Origin: Actinomycetota bacterium
GTDB taxonomy: Bacteria; Actinomycetota; UBA4738
DNA length: 15,641 bases
NCBI GenBank assembly: GCA_005888465.1
Contig: VAYJ01000021.1
Coordinates: forward strand, 1,899 to 17,539
Direction: 5' to 3'
In this document: positions 1 through 7,247 of the stretch, piece by piece
How the letters are laid out: the number at the start of each line of letters is the position of its first letter
How positions within the stretch are numbered: the stretch's first letter is position 1
The notes under the pieces: model-generated
Told to the model about the DNA's origin: nothing
Seen by the model: only the letters and a program-made list of their open reading frames with translations
Databases searched by the model: none
Program-made: the position numbers and the translations under genes

Positions 1-334
1 TATACGCCAGCTTCGCCGGCAGCCCCGGGGTAGGGTCCGAGGTCCCTCCGCGCGCGCGCAGGCGGCCCTTGGGCGAGCCGAGCACGCCCGGCACAACGGC
101 CACGACGACGGCGAGCGCAGCCGCGGCCCACTCGATCGGACGGCGCCCCGGCCGCCGGTCGGACTCGAAGGACGATGTGGGATCCGGGTCGGCGGCTGGA
201 AGCGGTGGATCCTCGGGACTCGTGACCGGCGGTGGAGCGGGCTCCACGACGTCTAGGAGCGGGGTGCCGCACGCCGGGCAGTCGTCCCGGCCGCGTTCGC
301 CCAGCCACTCACACCGGGGACACCAGCGCTCCAT
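1..334 (-). CDS. Zinc-ribbon, single-pass membrane protein (C-terminus cut by window edge)
   Basis: Read on the minus strand from an ATG at 334, with 111 codons open to the window edge. The N-terminus holds a zinc ribbon of two CxxC pairs (C5/C8 and C19/C22). A proline- and acid-rich linker follows (about residues 31-60), then a short basic stretch and one hydrophobic segment (about 69-86) that should span the membrane. The ribbon would then lie in the cytoplasm and the missing C-terminus outside. I do not recognise the family. It follows the small zinc protein ending at 350 by 15 bp, so the two may be co-transcribed, although a -10-like hexamer 7 nt before this ATG could give it its own leaderless transcript. 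The coding frame is well supported; function is unknown. Confidence 0.7.
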   Translation of the reverse strand, partial: MERWCPRCEWLGERGRDDCPACGTPLLDVVEPAPPPVTSPEDPPLPAADPDPTSSFESDRRPGRRPIEWAAAALAVVVAVVPGVLGSPKGRLRARGGTSDPTPGLPAKLAY

Positions 335-341
335 CCGGACG

Positions 342-347
342 AGCGTA
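342..347 (-). promoter_or_regulatory. Possible -10 element (TACGCT) of a leaderless transcript
   Basis: The minus strand reads TACGCT, 7 nt before the ATG at 334. This matches the TAnnnT pattern and the spacing expected of a leaderless start. No convincing -35 is visible, and the match could be chance. Confidence 0.25.
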
Positions 348-349
348 CG

Positions 350-547
350 TCAGAAGCGCGGCTTGGCCGACGGTCCCCGCCAGGGCCACCCGACGGTGTG
401 CTGCCAGCAGTGGGGCCCCGGGTTGTACTGGGACAGGCGCACGCCGCACTCGGCGCAGCTACGGCCGCGCTCGGTAGGAGCCCGCGCCTCGCTCGCGGGC
501 TCGGCTTCGTCCTGAGGGAGGGAGCCCTCCTGCACGCGTCCGGCCAT
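350..547 (-). CDS. Small CxxC...CxxH zinc-binding protein, function unknown
   Basis: A 65-residue protein starting at ATG 547 and ending with TGA at 350. The second half carries C31-x2-C34-x12-C47-x2-H50, a treble-clef or zinc-ribbon type metal site, within the stretch CGVRLSQYNPGPHCWQH. My recollection is that small or appended zinc motifs of this form, with the LSxYNP element, occur in actinobacterial proteins of unknown role. The N-terminal 30 residues are acidic and probably disordered. In-frame ATGs at 562 and 556 would lengthen it, but they lie inside the proposed -10 element (TATGAT, 563-558), so 547 is preferred. It lies directly upstream of the membrane zinc-ribbon gene and diverges from the PfkB kinase. 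The gene call is fairly sure; the function is not known. Confidence 0.65.
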   Translation of the reverse strand: MAGRVQEGSLPQDEAEPASEARAPTERGRSCAECGVRLSQYNPGPHCWQHTVGWPWRGPSAKPRF

Positions 548-553
548 CGGCGC

Positions 554-563
554 CATGATCATA
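554..563. promoter_or_regulatory. Putative bidirectional promoter core with overlapping -10 elements
   Basis: The ten bases contain the perfect palindrome ATGATCAT. The minus strand reads TATGAT (563-558), a near-consensus -10, 10 nt before the ATG at 547. The plus strand reads CATGAT (554-559), 10 nt before an in-frame GTG at 570. The arrangement is symmetric and serves the two divergent genes. No good -35 is seen on either side. This is an inference from motif and spacing. Confidence 0.4.
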
Positions 564-569
564 GCCAGC

Positions 570-1439
570 GTGTCCAGCGGTTCTGCTCCCCCGGATCTCG
601 TCGTCGTCGGCGACGTGATGCTCGACGTCCGAGTCGAAGCGCCGGCCCTCGTGACCGGCGGTGACGTGCCCGGATCGGTGCGAATCCGGCCGGGCGGCGG
701 GGGCGCGAACGCCGCCGTGTGGGCGGCCTCAGGGGGCGCCCGGGTGGTCCTGCACGGCGCGGTTGGGGACGACCCGGCGGGCCACCTCCTCCTCGGCGCC
801 CTCTGGGACCGTGGCGTCAACGCCCCGCTCCGACGCTCCTCAGATCGCGCGACGGGCACGATGCTGGTCGTGAGCGAGTCCGGAGAGCGCTCGATGGTCT
901 CCGATCGTGGAGCGAACGCCGTCCTCGACGAGCGTCTTCCGGTGACCGCCCGAGGAGCGCGGGCACTCCTCGTGTCCGGCTACGCCCTGTTCGATCACGA
1001 GTCCGAGGCGGCCGCGCGAGCGATCCTCGCCGGCGCGACGTCGGACCTCGTCGCCGTCGACGCGGCTTCCTGGCCGCTCCTTCGCGTCTACGGCACGGCG
1101 CGATTCCTCGACGCGACGGCCACGGCGAACGTGCTCCTTCTGAACGAACGTGAGGCCGAGACGTTCTCGCCGGGCGAGCTCACCGGGCGCTACCGCGACG
1201 TGTTCGTGAAGCTGGGGGGCGGCGGTGCGCGGCACGGCCGAGGAGGACGGTGGACGTCGGTACCCGCGGCCGAGGTTGCGGCACCGAGGGACACGACCGG
1301 AGCGGGGGATGCCTTCGCCGGCGTTCTCCTCGCGCGGCTCGCGAAGGGTCAGGACGTTCGTCAGGCACTCGTTGCGGCGTGCGCGGCCGGCGCGGAGGTC
1401 GCGCGCACCGGCGAGAGCTGGCCGGTCAGGCCTCGCTGA
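570..1439 (+). CDS. PfkB/ribokinase-family sugar kinase
   Basis: An ATP-dependent kinase of the PfkB/ribokinase fold that phosphorylates a sugar, nucleoside or similar hydroxyl substrate in the cytoplasm; the substrate cannot be told from sequence. From the proposed GTG start it has 289 residues; an ATG at 555 would add five. The N-terminal region has the family's substrate-site glycines (PGGGGANAAVWAA, about residues 42-54). The middle has the NEREAE motif (about 192-197). The C-terminal signature DTTGAGDAFAG (about 241-251) supplies the catalytic aspartate. The length is normal. I prefer GTG 570 because a -10-like hexamer sits 10 nt upstream and no Shine-Dalgarno is present for either start. 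Its last 14 bases overlap the end of korB on the other strand. Confidence 0.85.
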   Translation: MSSGSAPPDLVVVGDVMLDVRVEAPALVTGGDVPGSVRIRPGGGGANAAVWAASGGARVVLHGAVGDDPAGHLLLGALWDRGVNAPLRRSSDRATGTMLVVSESGERSMVSDRGANAVLDERLPVTARGARALLVSGYALFDHESEAAARAILAGATSDLVAVDAASWPLLRVYGTARFLDATATANVLLLNEREAETFSPGELTGRYRDVFVKLGGGGARHGRGGRWTSVPAAEVAAPRDTTGAGDAFAGVLLARLAKGQDVRQALVAACAAGAEVARTGESWPVRPR

Positions 1440-2359
1440 CCTCCCACGTGTCGCCGGAGTGCAGGAGCGCACCCAGCTCGCCGGGCCCGAGCTTCGCGGT
1501 CGCCCGTTCGATCTGGCGCTCCATCAGCTCACCATAGACCGGTCGCGGCACGTCGTGGAAGATGCCGATCGCGGTCGGCGTCGTGGGGCCCCGCGAGAGG
1601 TGCGCGAGCGCGAAGGCCGTGGACGGGTCCTCGCGGTGCGCGTCGTGGACGTACACGAGCTCGGGCGGCACGTCAGCCGTGTCGGCGATCCGAAGCGTGC
1701 CATCGAACTCGACCGCGACGCACCGCTCGCCCTCGGGCCCGAACGTCACTGGCTGCCCGTGCTCCAGCCGGATTTGGTTCTGCACCTTGGTGTCTTTGCC
1801 GGTGAGGGAGATGAAGGCGTCGTCGTTGAAGACGTTGCAGTTCTGGTAGATCTCGATGAACGCCGCGCCATCGTGCTGCGCGGCCGCCCGGGTTGAAAGG
1901 ATGGTCGAGCGAGCCGAACGGGGTCGACTTCGTGACCTTGCCCTCCTCGCTGGTGGGCGAGTACTGCCCCTTGGTCAGCCCGTAGATCTGGTTGTTGAAC
2001 ATGAGGATCTTCAGGTTCACGTTGCGCCGAAGCGCATGGATCAGGTGGTTCCCGCCGATCGAGAGCGCGTCGCCGTCCCCGGTGATCACCCAGACGTGCA
2101 GGTCCGGCCGTGCGGTCGCGATCCCCGTGGCGATCGCCGGCGCGCGCCCGTGGATCCCGTGAACCCCGTAGGTGTCCATGTAGTAGACGAACCGGCCGGA
2201 GCAGCCGATGCCGCTCACGAACACCGTGTTGTGCGTCGGGATGCCGAGCTCGGGCAGGAAGCTCTGCACCGTTGAGAGGATCGCGTAGTCCCCGCAGCCG
2301 GGGCACCAGCGGACCTCCTGGTCGCTCGTGAAGTCCTTCTTCGTCAGGGTCACGCTCAT
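1426..2359 (-). pseudogene. korB: 2-oxoacid:ferredoxin oxidoreductase beta subunit, interrupted by an out-of-frame deletion
   Basis: Beta subunit of the two-subunit 2-oxoglutarate/2-oxoacid:ferredoxin oxidoreductase, which binds thiamine pyrophosphate and a [4Fe-4S] cluster and passes electrons to ferredoxin. From ATG 2359 the frame is perfect for 157 residues: WCPGCGDY (C19, C22), GIGCSG (C53), the GDGD thiamine motif (94-97) and FNNQIYGLTKGQ (121-132). After FNP (residues 155-157, ending 1889) the match stops. It resumes in another frame from about 1890 with RAAAQHDGAAF and the fourth cluster cysteine in YQNCNVF, running 154 residues to TGA 1426. About 29 family residues are missing, so the lesion is a deletion of roughly 85-90 bases (length 2 mod 3), not a one-base slip. 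ATGA overlap with korA. Either an assembly or sequencing error or true decay; the substrate is not determined. Confidence 0.8.
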
Positions 2360-4145
2360 GCGGAGGTCCTCCGAAGGATCTCGTCCTGCATCTCGTGGGC
2401 CAGGATCGGCTGGCCCTGCACCTTCATGAAGCTCTCGATATCGATGAGGAACCGCGCCCGCAGGATCGTCGCGAGCTGGCCTAGGTTCATCTCCGGCAGC
2501 AGGACGCGCGGGTACCGGTGCAGCACGTCGCCGATGTTCACCGGCATCGGGTTCAGGTGCGTGAGGTGGGCCATCGCGACGCGACGGCCGCCGTCCCGTG
2601 CCCGCCGGACCCCGGCGAGGATCGCCCCGTAGCTCGATCCCCATCCCAACACCAGGAGCTCCGCGTCGCCGCCGGGGTCGTCGACCTCGAGAGGCGGGAT
2701 GCTCTCGGCGATCTTCTCGACCTTCGCCGTGCGCAGGTGCGTCATCCGCTCGTGGTTCGCCGGGTCGTACGAGATGTTGCCGGCACCGCCCATGGACGGG
2801 CGAGATGCTCGTCCCGCAGGTACGGCATGAACCCGTCGTCGTGGTTCACCTGCGTCGCGAAATGCGGGTCGATCTTCGGCAGCAGCGAGAGGTCCGGGAG
2901 GCGCCATGGCTCCGACGAGTTCCCCAGGAACGTGTCGGTGAGGATGATCACGGGCGTCCGGTACGTGACCGCGATGCGGACCGCCTCGACCGCCACGTCG
3001 AAGCAGCTCGCCGGCGTGTGCGACGCGACGATCGGGATCGGTGACTCGCCGTGACGCCCGAACATCGCCGGTAGCAGGTCAGCGGCCTCGGTCTTCGTCG
3101 GCATCCCCGTCGACGGCCCGGCACGCATGACGTCGACGATGATCATCGGGAGCTCGAGCGCCACCGCCAGGCCGATCGTCTCCTGCTTGAGGTCCAGCCC
3201 CGGCCCGCTCGTCCCCGTGATGCCGAGGTGGCCGGCGAACGCCGCCCCGAGCGCGATCCCCGCGGCAGCGATTTCGTCCTCGGCCTGCAACGTCCGCACC
3301 CCGAAGTTCTTGTGCCGCGACAGCTCGTGCAGCAGCTCCGACGCCGGCGTGATCGAGTAGCTCGCGTAGAAGATCGGCAGGCCGCTCGTCGCGCTCGCCG
3401 CGATCAACCCCCACGCCAAGGCCGTCGTCCCGTTGGCGTTCCGGTAGATCCCCGGCGCGAGGTCCGCCTTCTTCACCTCGTAGGTGTGGGCGAAGACCTC
3501 GGTCGTCTCGCCGAAGTTGTAGCCGGCCTTAAAGGCCGCGACGTTCCCCTCCAGGATCTCCGGCTTCGTCGCGAACTTCTCCTCGATCCAGCGCAGCGTC
3601 AGGTCCGTCGGCCGCGAGTACATCCAGGAGAGCAGCCCGAGCGCGAACATGTTCTTCGCCCGCTCGGCCTCCTTCTTCGTGATGTCGATGCCCTCGGCCG
3701 CACGCGTCGTGATCGAGGTCATCGGCACCCGGAACACCTGGTAGCCATCCAACGAACCATCCTCGAGCGGGTTGCTCGAATAGCCGGCCTTCTCGAGGTT
3801 CCGGTCGAAGAAGGCGTCCTCGTTCACGATCAGCGTGCCACCCTTCTCCAGGTCCCGAAGGTTGGCCCGCAGCGCCGCCGGGTTCATCGCAACGAGCACG
3901 TTCGGTGCGTCCCCGGGCGTTACGATGTCCCGCGACGCGAAGTGGATCTGGAACGCCGAAACCCCCGCCAACGTGCCCGCGGGTGCCCGGATCTCGGCCG
4001 GAAAGTCGGGCAGGGTGGCCAGGTCGTTGCCCATGATGGCCGTGGCATTGGTGAATCGGTCGCCGGTCAACTGCATCCCATCGCCCGAGTCCCCGGCGAA
4101 CCGGACGACGACATGGTCTTTCTCCAGGACGGTCTTCGTGGTCAT
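2356..4145 (-). pseudogene. korA: 2-oxoacid:ferredoxin oxidoreductase alpha subunit (gamma-alpha fusion), interrupted by an out-of-frame deletion
   Basis: Alpha subunit partner of KorB. The N-terminal gamma-type domain (about 1-190) starts with VVVRFAGDSGDGMQLTG. The pyrimidine-binding alpha domain follows (about 235-440), with YSITPASE (263-270), where relatives usually have YPITPASE, then LQAEDEIAAAG and GPSTGMPTKTEAADLL. The frame is clean from ATG 4145 to P455 (2781). The family then expects about 18 residues of the GTPGLEHRIGGLE type, but the sequence jumps to GNISYDPANHE in another frame and runs 141 residues to TGA 2356. The loss is about 50-55 bases (length 1 mod 3). The start has AAGGAG 5 nt upstream and a -10-like TACAGT at 4177-4172. 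Either a sequence artefact or a broken gene; apart from this junction the coding sequence looks under selection. Confidence 0.82.
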
Positions 4146-4171
4146 CTCACTCCTTGGAACCTCTCGCCCTT

Positions 4172-4177
4172 ACTGTA
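4172..4177 (-). promoter_or_regulatory. Possible -10 element (TACAGT) for korA-korB
   Basis: The minus strand reads TACAGT, 26 nt before the korA ATG, leaving room for a short leader that contains the Shine-Dalgarno AAGGAG. No clear -35 is visible. It lies in the 100-bp divergent gap (4146-4245), the longest intergenic stretch of the window, in which I see nothing else beyond the opposing promoter. Confidence 0.35.
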
Positions 4178-4230
4178 CGACGCGCGAGCGGCTGCACCAC
4201 ATCTCCACCGTTCAGCCCCTCGCCCCCTGC

Positions 4231-4236
4231 TAGCAT
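4231..4236 (+). promoter_or_regulatory. Possible -10 element (TAGCAT) of the split-MetE operon
   Basis: TAGCAT lies 9 nt before the ATG at 4246, and no Shine-Dalgarno precedes that ATG, which suggests a nearly leaderless mRNA. No convincing -35 is seen. Confidence 0.35.
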
Positions 4237-4245
4237 CTCGCCCCA

Positions 4246-5208
4246 ATGACGACCGCGGTCGGCGCGTATCAGCATGGGATCTACCCTCGGTCGGAGGACG
4301 TCGTCGCGGCGACGCGGGGACTGGAGCGAGGGCGCACCACGCCCGACGAGGTCGAGGCGGCCTACCGGGCCGACCGGGACGACTTCGTCGAGGTCCAGCG
4401 CGACGCCGGGATGGACTTCTTCTCCGATGGGCTGCTGCGCTGGCAGGACCTCTTCCGGCCGCTCGTCGGGCTCTCAGGCGGCCTGGACGCCCGAACCCTG
4501 GTGCGGTGGTTCGACAACAACTCGTTCTTCCGGGCCCCCGAGGTCACGGGCGACCTGACCGTGTCGGGGCCGGTGCCGGCGGAGATGGCGGACGACGGCG
4601 ACGTGCCTGGCCCGAAGGTGGCCACGATGCCGTCGCCGTTCCTGTTCTCGCGCGCCGCCCACTCGGACGACTACCGGAACGCGCTGATGCTCGACTTGAC
4701 CCGCGAGGTCCTCCGGCCGGTCTGCGAGGGCCTGGCCGGCCGCGGCTACAGCCTGATCCATCTCGAGGAGCCGTGGCTCCCCTACTTCGGCATCGACGCG
4801 GCGGACTGGGGCGAGTTCGAGAAGGCCGTCCTCGAGCTGCGCGAAGCGACGGCGGGGGTCACGTTGGTCTTGCACACGTACTTCGCCGATTCGGGGCCGC
4901 ACATCGATCGGCTGCGGAAGTTGCCCATCGACGCGCTGGGAGTGGACTTCGTCCAGACGGACGTCGACGAGCTCGGGTCGGGGTGGGAGATCGGGCTGTT
5001 GGCGGGCGCGCTCGACGGCCGAAGCTCGCCGATCGAGCCGGCGGAGGAGACCGCGGCGTTCGTCCGGCAGGTCGCCGAGGCTACCGGGGCACCGTCGCTC
5101 TACGTGTCGTCGAACTGCGAGCTGGAGTTCCTGCCGCGGGACCTGGCACGAGAGAAGGTCCTGCGCCTGGGCGAGATCGCCGCAAGGGTGCGGGAGGGTT
5201 TGGCATGA
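4246..5208 (+). CDS. Stand-alone homologue of the MetE N-terminal half (methionine synthase family)
   Basis: A 320-residue TIM-barrel protein of the UroD/MetE-like superfamily. Several segments follow the N-terminal half of E. coli MetE as I know it: VRWFDNNSFFRAPEV (86-100) matches its KWFNTNYHYMVPEF; LVLHTYFADSGPHIDRL (207-223) matches its LLTTYFEGLTPNLD; LLAGALDGRS and YVSSNCELEFLPRDL match its LSAGLINGRN and VASSCSLLHSPIDL. IHLEEPWL (171-178) is a barrel motif. At the place of the MetE zinc ligands it has H210 and C291, but Y212 where catalytic halves have Cys, so ordinary homocysteine-zinc chemistry here is doubtful. It overlaps the next gene by ATGA and probably works with it. Alternative: an independent methyltransferase of the same superfamily. 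Confidence 0.8.
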   Translation: MTTAVGAYQHGIYPRSEDVVAATRGLERGRTTPDEVEAAYRADRDDFVEVQRDAGMDFFSDGLLRWQDLFRPLVGLSGGLDARTLVRWFDNNSFFRAPEVTGDLTVSGPVPAEMADDGDVPGPKVATMPSPFLFSRAAHSDDYRNALMLDLTREVLRPVCEGLAGRGYSLIHLEEPWLPYFGIDAADWGEFEKAVLELREATAGVTLVLHTYFADSGPHIDRLRKLPIDALGVDFVQTDVDELGSGWEIGLLAGALDGRSSPIEPAEETAAFVRQVAEATGAPSLYVSSNCELEFLPRDLAREKVLRLGEIAARVREGLA

Positions 5209-6392
5209 GCGCGACGCTCGACCTCGCGTCGACCCCGCTGCTGAGCCACGAGGTCGGCTCGCTCGACAAGCCGGGCTGGCGCACGGCGGCCTACGCGGGC
5301 AAGCCGGTTTCCGCGAAGGACGTCCAGGACGCGAAGGACTGGGGCGTTCGGGTTGGTGTGCCCGACCACGAGCAGCTGATCGAACTGTTGGAACGCGCAC
5401 CGCTGCAGTCGGCCGAGGACAAGGAAGCGGTGAAGCGCTGGGCGAGCCGCTACGCGCTTCGGCTGGAGGAGTCCGCCGGATTGGATGTCGTCTACGACGG
5501 CGAGCAGCAGCGCTCGGAGATGTACGCCTGGGCGGTCGCGCACACCAACGGCTTCGCGTGGCGCGGGAGCGTGCGGGCGTTCGACAACAAGTACTACTCG
5601 AAGGCCGCCGTGACCGGGCCGATCTCGCTGAAGGAGGCGTACCACAACGCGGAGTTCGCATTCCTGCAGGGCGCGGCCCAGGCCCACCTGAAGGTCCCGA
5701 TCACCGGCGCGTACACCATCGCGGACTGGAGCTTCGACGAGCGTTCGGCACAGGACCACGACGTGAGCCACGCGCACAAGGTACGGCTGGCCAAGCGCCG
5801 CGCGGCCCGGCGCGAGTTCATCCTGGACGTCGCCCGCAACATGATCCGCCCGAACAACGAGGCCCTGATCGGCCTGGGCGCCCGGTGGATCCAGATCGAC
5901 GAGCCGGCCGGGAGCACGGGACCGGACGAGCTCGACCTGTTCGCTCAGAGCTTCAACGAGAGCGTGAGCGGCCTTTCGGGTGCGACGTTCTCCACTCACC
6001 TCTGCTTCTCCGACTACGACCTCTTCTTCCCCGGCATCGAGGCCATGACGGAGTGCCGGCAGTTCTGTGTCGGCTTCGCGAACTACGACAGCCGGGAGCT
6101 GGGCGTGTCCGACGCAGCGCGTCCCGGCTACGTTGTGATCAAGCGGTTCCGCGACCTCCCCTACCGGCCGTCGCTGGGACTCGGCGTGATCGACATCCAC
6201 ACGGACTTCGTGGAGCCGCCGGAGCTCGTTCGCGATCGCATCCTCTACGCGGTCGACGTCTTCGGCGATGCGGCCCGGATCCAGGTCACGCCGGACTGCG
6301 GCCTGCGGACGCGGTCATGGGACGTGGCCTACCGCAAGCTGCAGCACATGGTCGAGGGGACGCGACTGGCGAAGGAGCAGCTGGGCCTGTAA
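5205..6392 (+). CDS. Stand-alone MetE C-terminal-type (core) methionine synthase
   Basis: A 395-residue homologue of the catalytic half of cobalamin-independent methionine synthase, which transfers a methyl group to zinc-bound homocysteine. IQIDEPA (229-235) is the conserved barrel motif. H265 and C267 in STHLCFSDYD, and C365 in VTPDCGLRTRSW, match the MetE zinc ligands; the usual glutamate ligand may be E298 but I am not sure. LGLGVIDIHTD (324-334) is also typical. The folate-binding N-half of classic MetE is not fused but is encoded by the gene just upstream, in N-to-C order. The start follows GGGAGGG at good spacing and overlaps the upstream stop (ATGA), implying coupling. Folate-independent core methionine synthases are known in archaea and some bacteria; the methyl donor here is unknown. 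Confidence 0.85.
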   Translation: MSATLDLASTPLLSHEVGSLDKPGWRTAAYAGKPVSAKDVQDAKDWGVRVGVPDHEQLIELLERAPLQSAEDKEAVKRWASRYALRLEESAGLDVVYDGEQQRSEMYAWAVAHTNGFAWRGSVRAFDNKYYSKAAVTGPISLKEAYHNAEFAFLQGAAQAHLKVPITGAYTIADWSFDERSAQDHDVSHAHKVRLAKRRAARREFILDVARNMIRPNNEALIGLGARWIQIDEPAGSTGPDELDLFAQSFNESVSGLSGATFSTHLCFSDYDLFFPGIEAMTECRQFCVGFANYDSRELGVSDAARPGYVVIKRFRDLPYRPSLGLGVIDIHTDFVEPPELVRDRILYAVDVFGDAARIQVTPDCGLRTRSWDVAYRKLQHMVEGTRLAKEQLGL

Positions 6393-6395
6393 GGC

Positions 6396-6716
6396 CTAGT
6401 GGAACGAGTGCCCGCAAGCGCAGCCTCCCTGCGCGAGCGGGTTGTCGATCGTGAACCCGGACTGCTCGAGGGTGTCGAGGAAGTCCACCTTCGCCTGGTC
6501 GAGGTACGGCGCGCTCATGCGGTCCACCACGATGCGTACGCCGAACTGCTCCTGGGCGGTGTCGCTCTCGGCGATCTCGTCGTCGAGGTACATCGCGTAG
6601 CGAAGGCCCGAGCAGCCACCCGGCTGGACGGCCACCCGGAGCGCGATGTCCGAGCGTCCCTCCTCCTGGAGGAGCTCCTTGACCTTGCCTGCCGCCGATT
6701 CCGTGAGCGTGATCAT
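6396..6716 (-). CDS. erpA: ErpA/IscA/HesB-type (A-type) iron-sulfur carrier protein
   Basis: A 106-residue A-type carrier that holds and passes Fe-S clusters to client proteins in the cytoplasm. The three cluster cysteines are present: C35 in PGGCSGLRY, and C99 and C101 in GGCACGHSFH, where relatives usually have a CGCGSSF-like ending. The length is normal. The ATG at 6716 is preceded by GGGGAGG and a good -10-like TATACT (6732-6727). It ends 3 bp from the stop of the facing MetE-C gene, leaving no room for a terminator. It lies away from the suf operon but would receive clusters from it. The ErpA/IscA/SufA distinction cannot be made safely from sequence alone. Confidence 0.9.
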   Translation of the reverse strand: MITLTESAAGKVKELLQEEGRSDIALRVAVQPGGCSGLRYAMYLDDEIAESDTAQEQFGVRIVVDRMSAPYLDQAKVDFLDTLEQSGFTIDNPLAQGGCACGHSFH

Positions 6717-6726
6717 CTGCCTCCCC

Positions 6727-6732
6727 AGTATA
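6727..6732 (-). promoter_or_regulatory. Putative -10 element (TATACT) for the A-type carrier gene
   Basis: The minus strand reads TATACT, 10 nt before the ATG at 6716, in the 54-bp gap behind the ybaK-like gene. The Shine-Dalgarno GGGGAGG falls inside those 10 nt, so either the RNA begins very close to it or transcription from further upstream also contributes. No clear -35. Confidence 0.4.
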
Positions 6733-6770
6733 GCGACGCTGCCGACGGGTTCCTCTCCCTCGATCGGCGA

Positions 6771-7247
6771 TCAGCCCTCGACCTTGAGATCCACCACATG
6801 GCCTCCCGAGAGCCGCAGGAGATCCTGCGGGCTGATCGGGAACACCGAATCCGGCGTGCCCGCCGCGGCCCAGACGCCCGGGTGCGCCATGAGGTCCCGG
6901 TCGACGAAGACGCGGAGGTGTCGCGGGTGGCCGAAGGGTGGCGTCCCGCCGATCGCGAAGCCGGTCGCCTCCCGGGCCTCTTCGGCCGTGGCCTTCCGCA
7001 CGGGGGAGGTGTCGCCAAGCAGGAGTGCCAGGCGCGCCGGGTCGGCCCGGTTGGACCCGGACGTGAGCGCCAGGAACGCCCCACCGTCTCCGACGAAGAC
7101 GAGCGACTTGACGATCTGGCCGACGCCGCAGCCGATCGCTGCGGCCGCATCGGCAGCGGTCCGGGTTCCCTCGGGGAACCGCCGGACGGCGACGGCGCTC
7201 CCGAGGGCCCGCGCCGCCTCCTCGAAGCGCTCAACCGCGTCGGCCAC
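6771..7247 (-). CDS. YbaK/ProX-type aminoacyl-tRNA deacylase
   Basis: A 158-residue editing-domain protein expected to hydrolyse mischarged tRNA (for YbaK, Cys-tRNA-Pro; the exact target of this subfamily is uncertain). Visible family features are the lysine in QIVKSLVF (K47), the GGTPPFGHP motif (100-108) and the C-terminal AAGTPDSVFPISPQDLLRL segment. The start is a GTG at 7247 with GAGGAGG about 8 nt upstream; longer upstream frame is arginine-rich and not protein-like. It overlaps the end of the glycerate kinase gene by 17 bases, so the two are probably one transcript. Confidence 0.88.
   Translation of the reverse strand: MADAVERFEEAARALGSAVAVRRFPEGTRTAADAAAAIGCGVGQIVKSLVFVGDGGAFLALTSGSNRADPARLALLLGDTSPVRKATAEEAREATGFAIGGTPPFGHPRHLRVFVDRDLMAHPGVWAAAGTPDSVFPISPQDLLRLSGGHVVDLKVEG

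Noticed and set aside
47..62. An alternating CG run (cgcgcgcgcgc) as a repeat or Z-DNA element.
   Set aside because: It is short, lies inside a coding frame as Arg/Ala codons, and is expected at this GC content.
1880..1887. A NotI site (GCGGCCGC) at the korB join, suggesting a cloning chimera.
   Set aside because: Both sides belong to the same gene in the correct order and strand, and such sites occur by chance in this base composition.
1873..2790. Programmed ribosomal frameshifting as the explanation for the korB and korA breaks.
   Set aside because: I see no slippery heptamer or A/T-rich shift site, and conserved residues are missing at both joins, which frameshifting would not cause.
3228..6392. 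A plus-strand frame open for 1054 codons across the korA region, the MetE N-half gene and the MetE C-half gene, suggesting a giant fusion protein.
   Set aside because: Only the part from 5205 is protein-like; the rest is arginine-rich shadow sequence antisense to korA and out of frame with the MetE N-half gene, a normal effect of very high GC.
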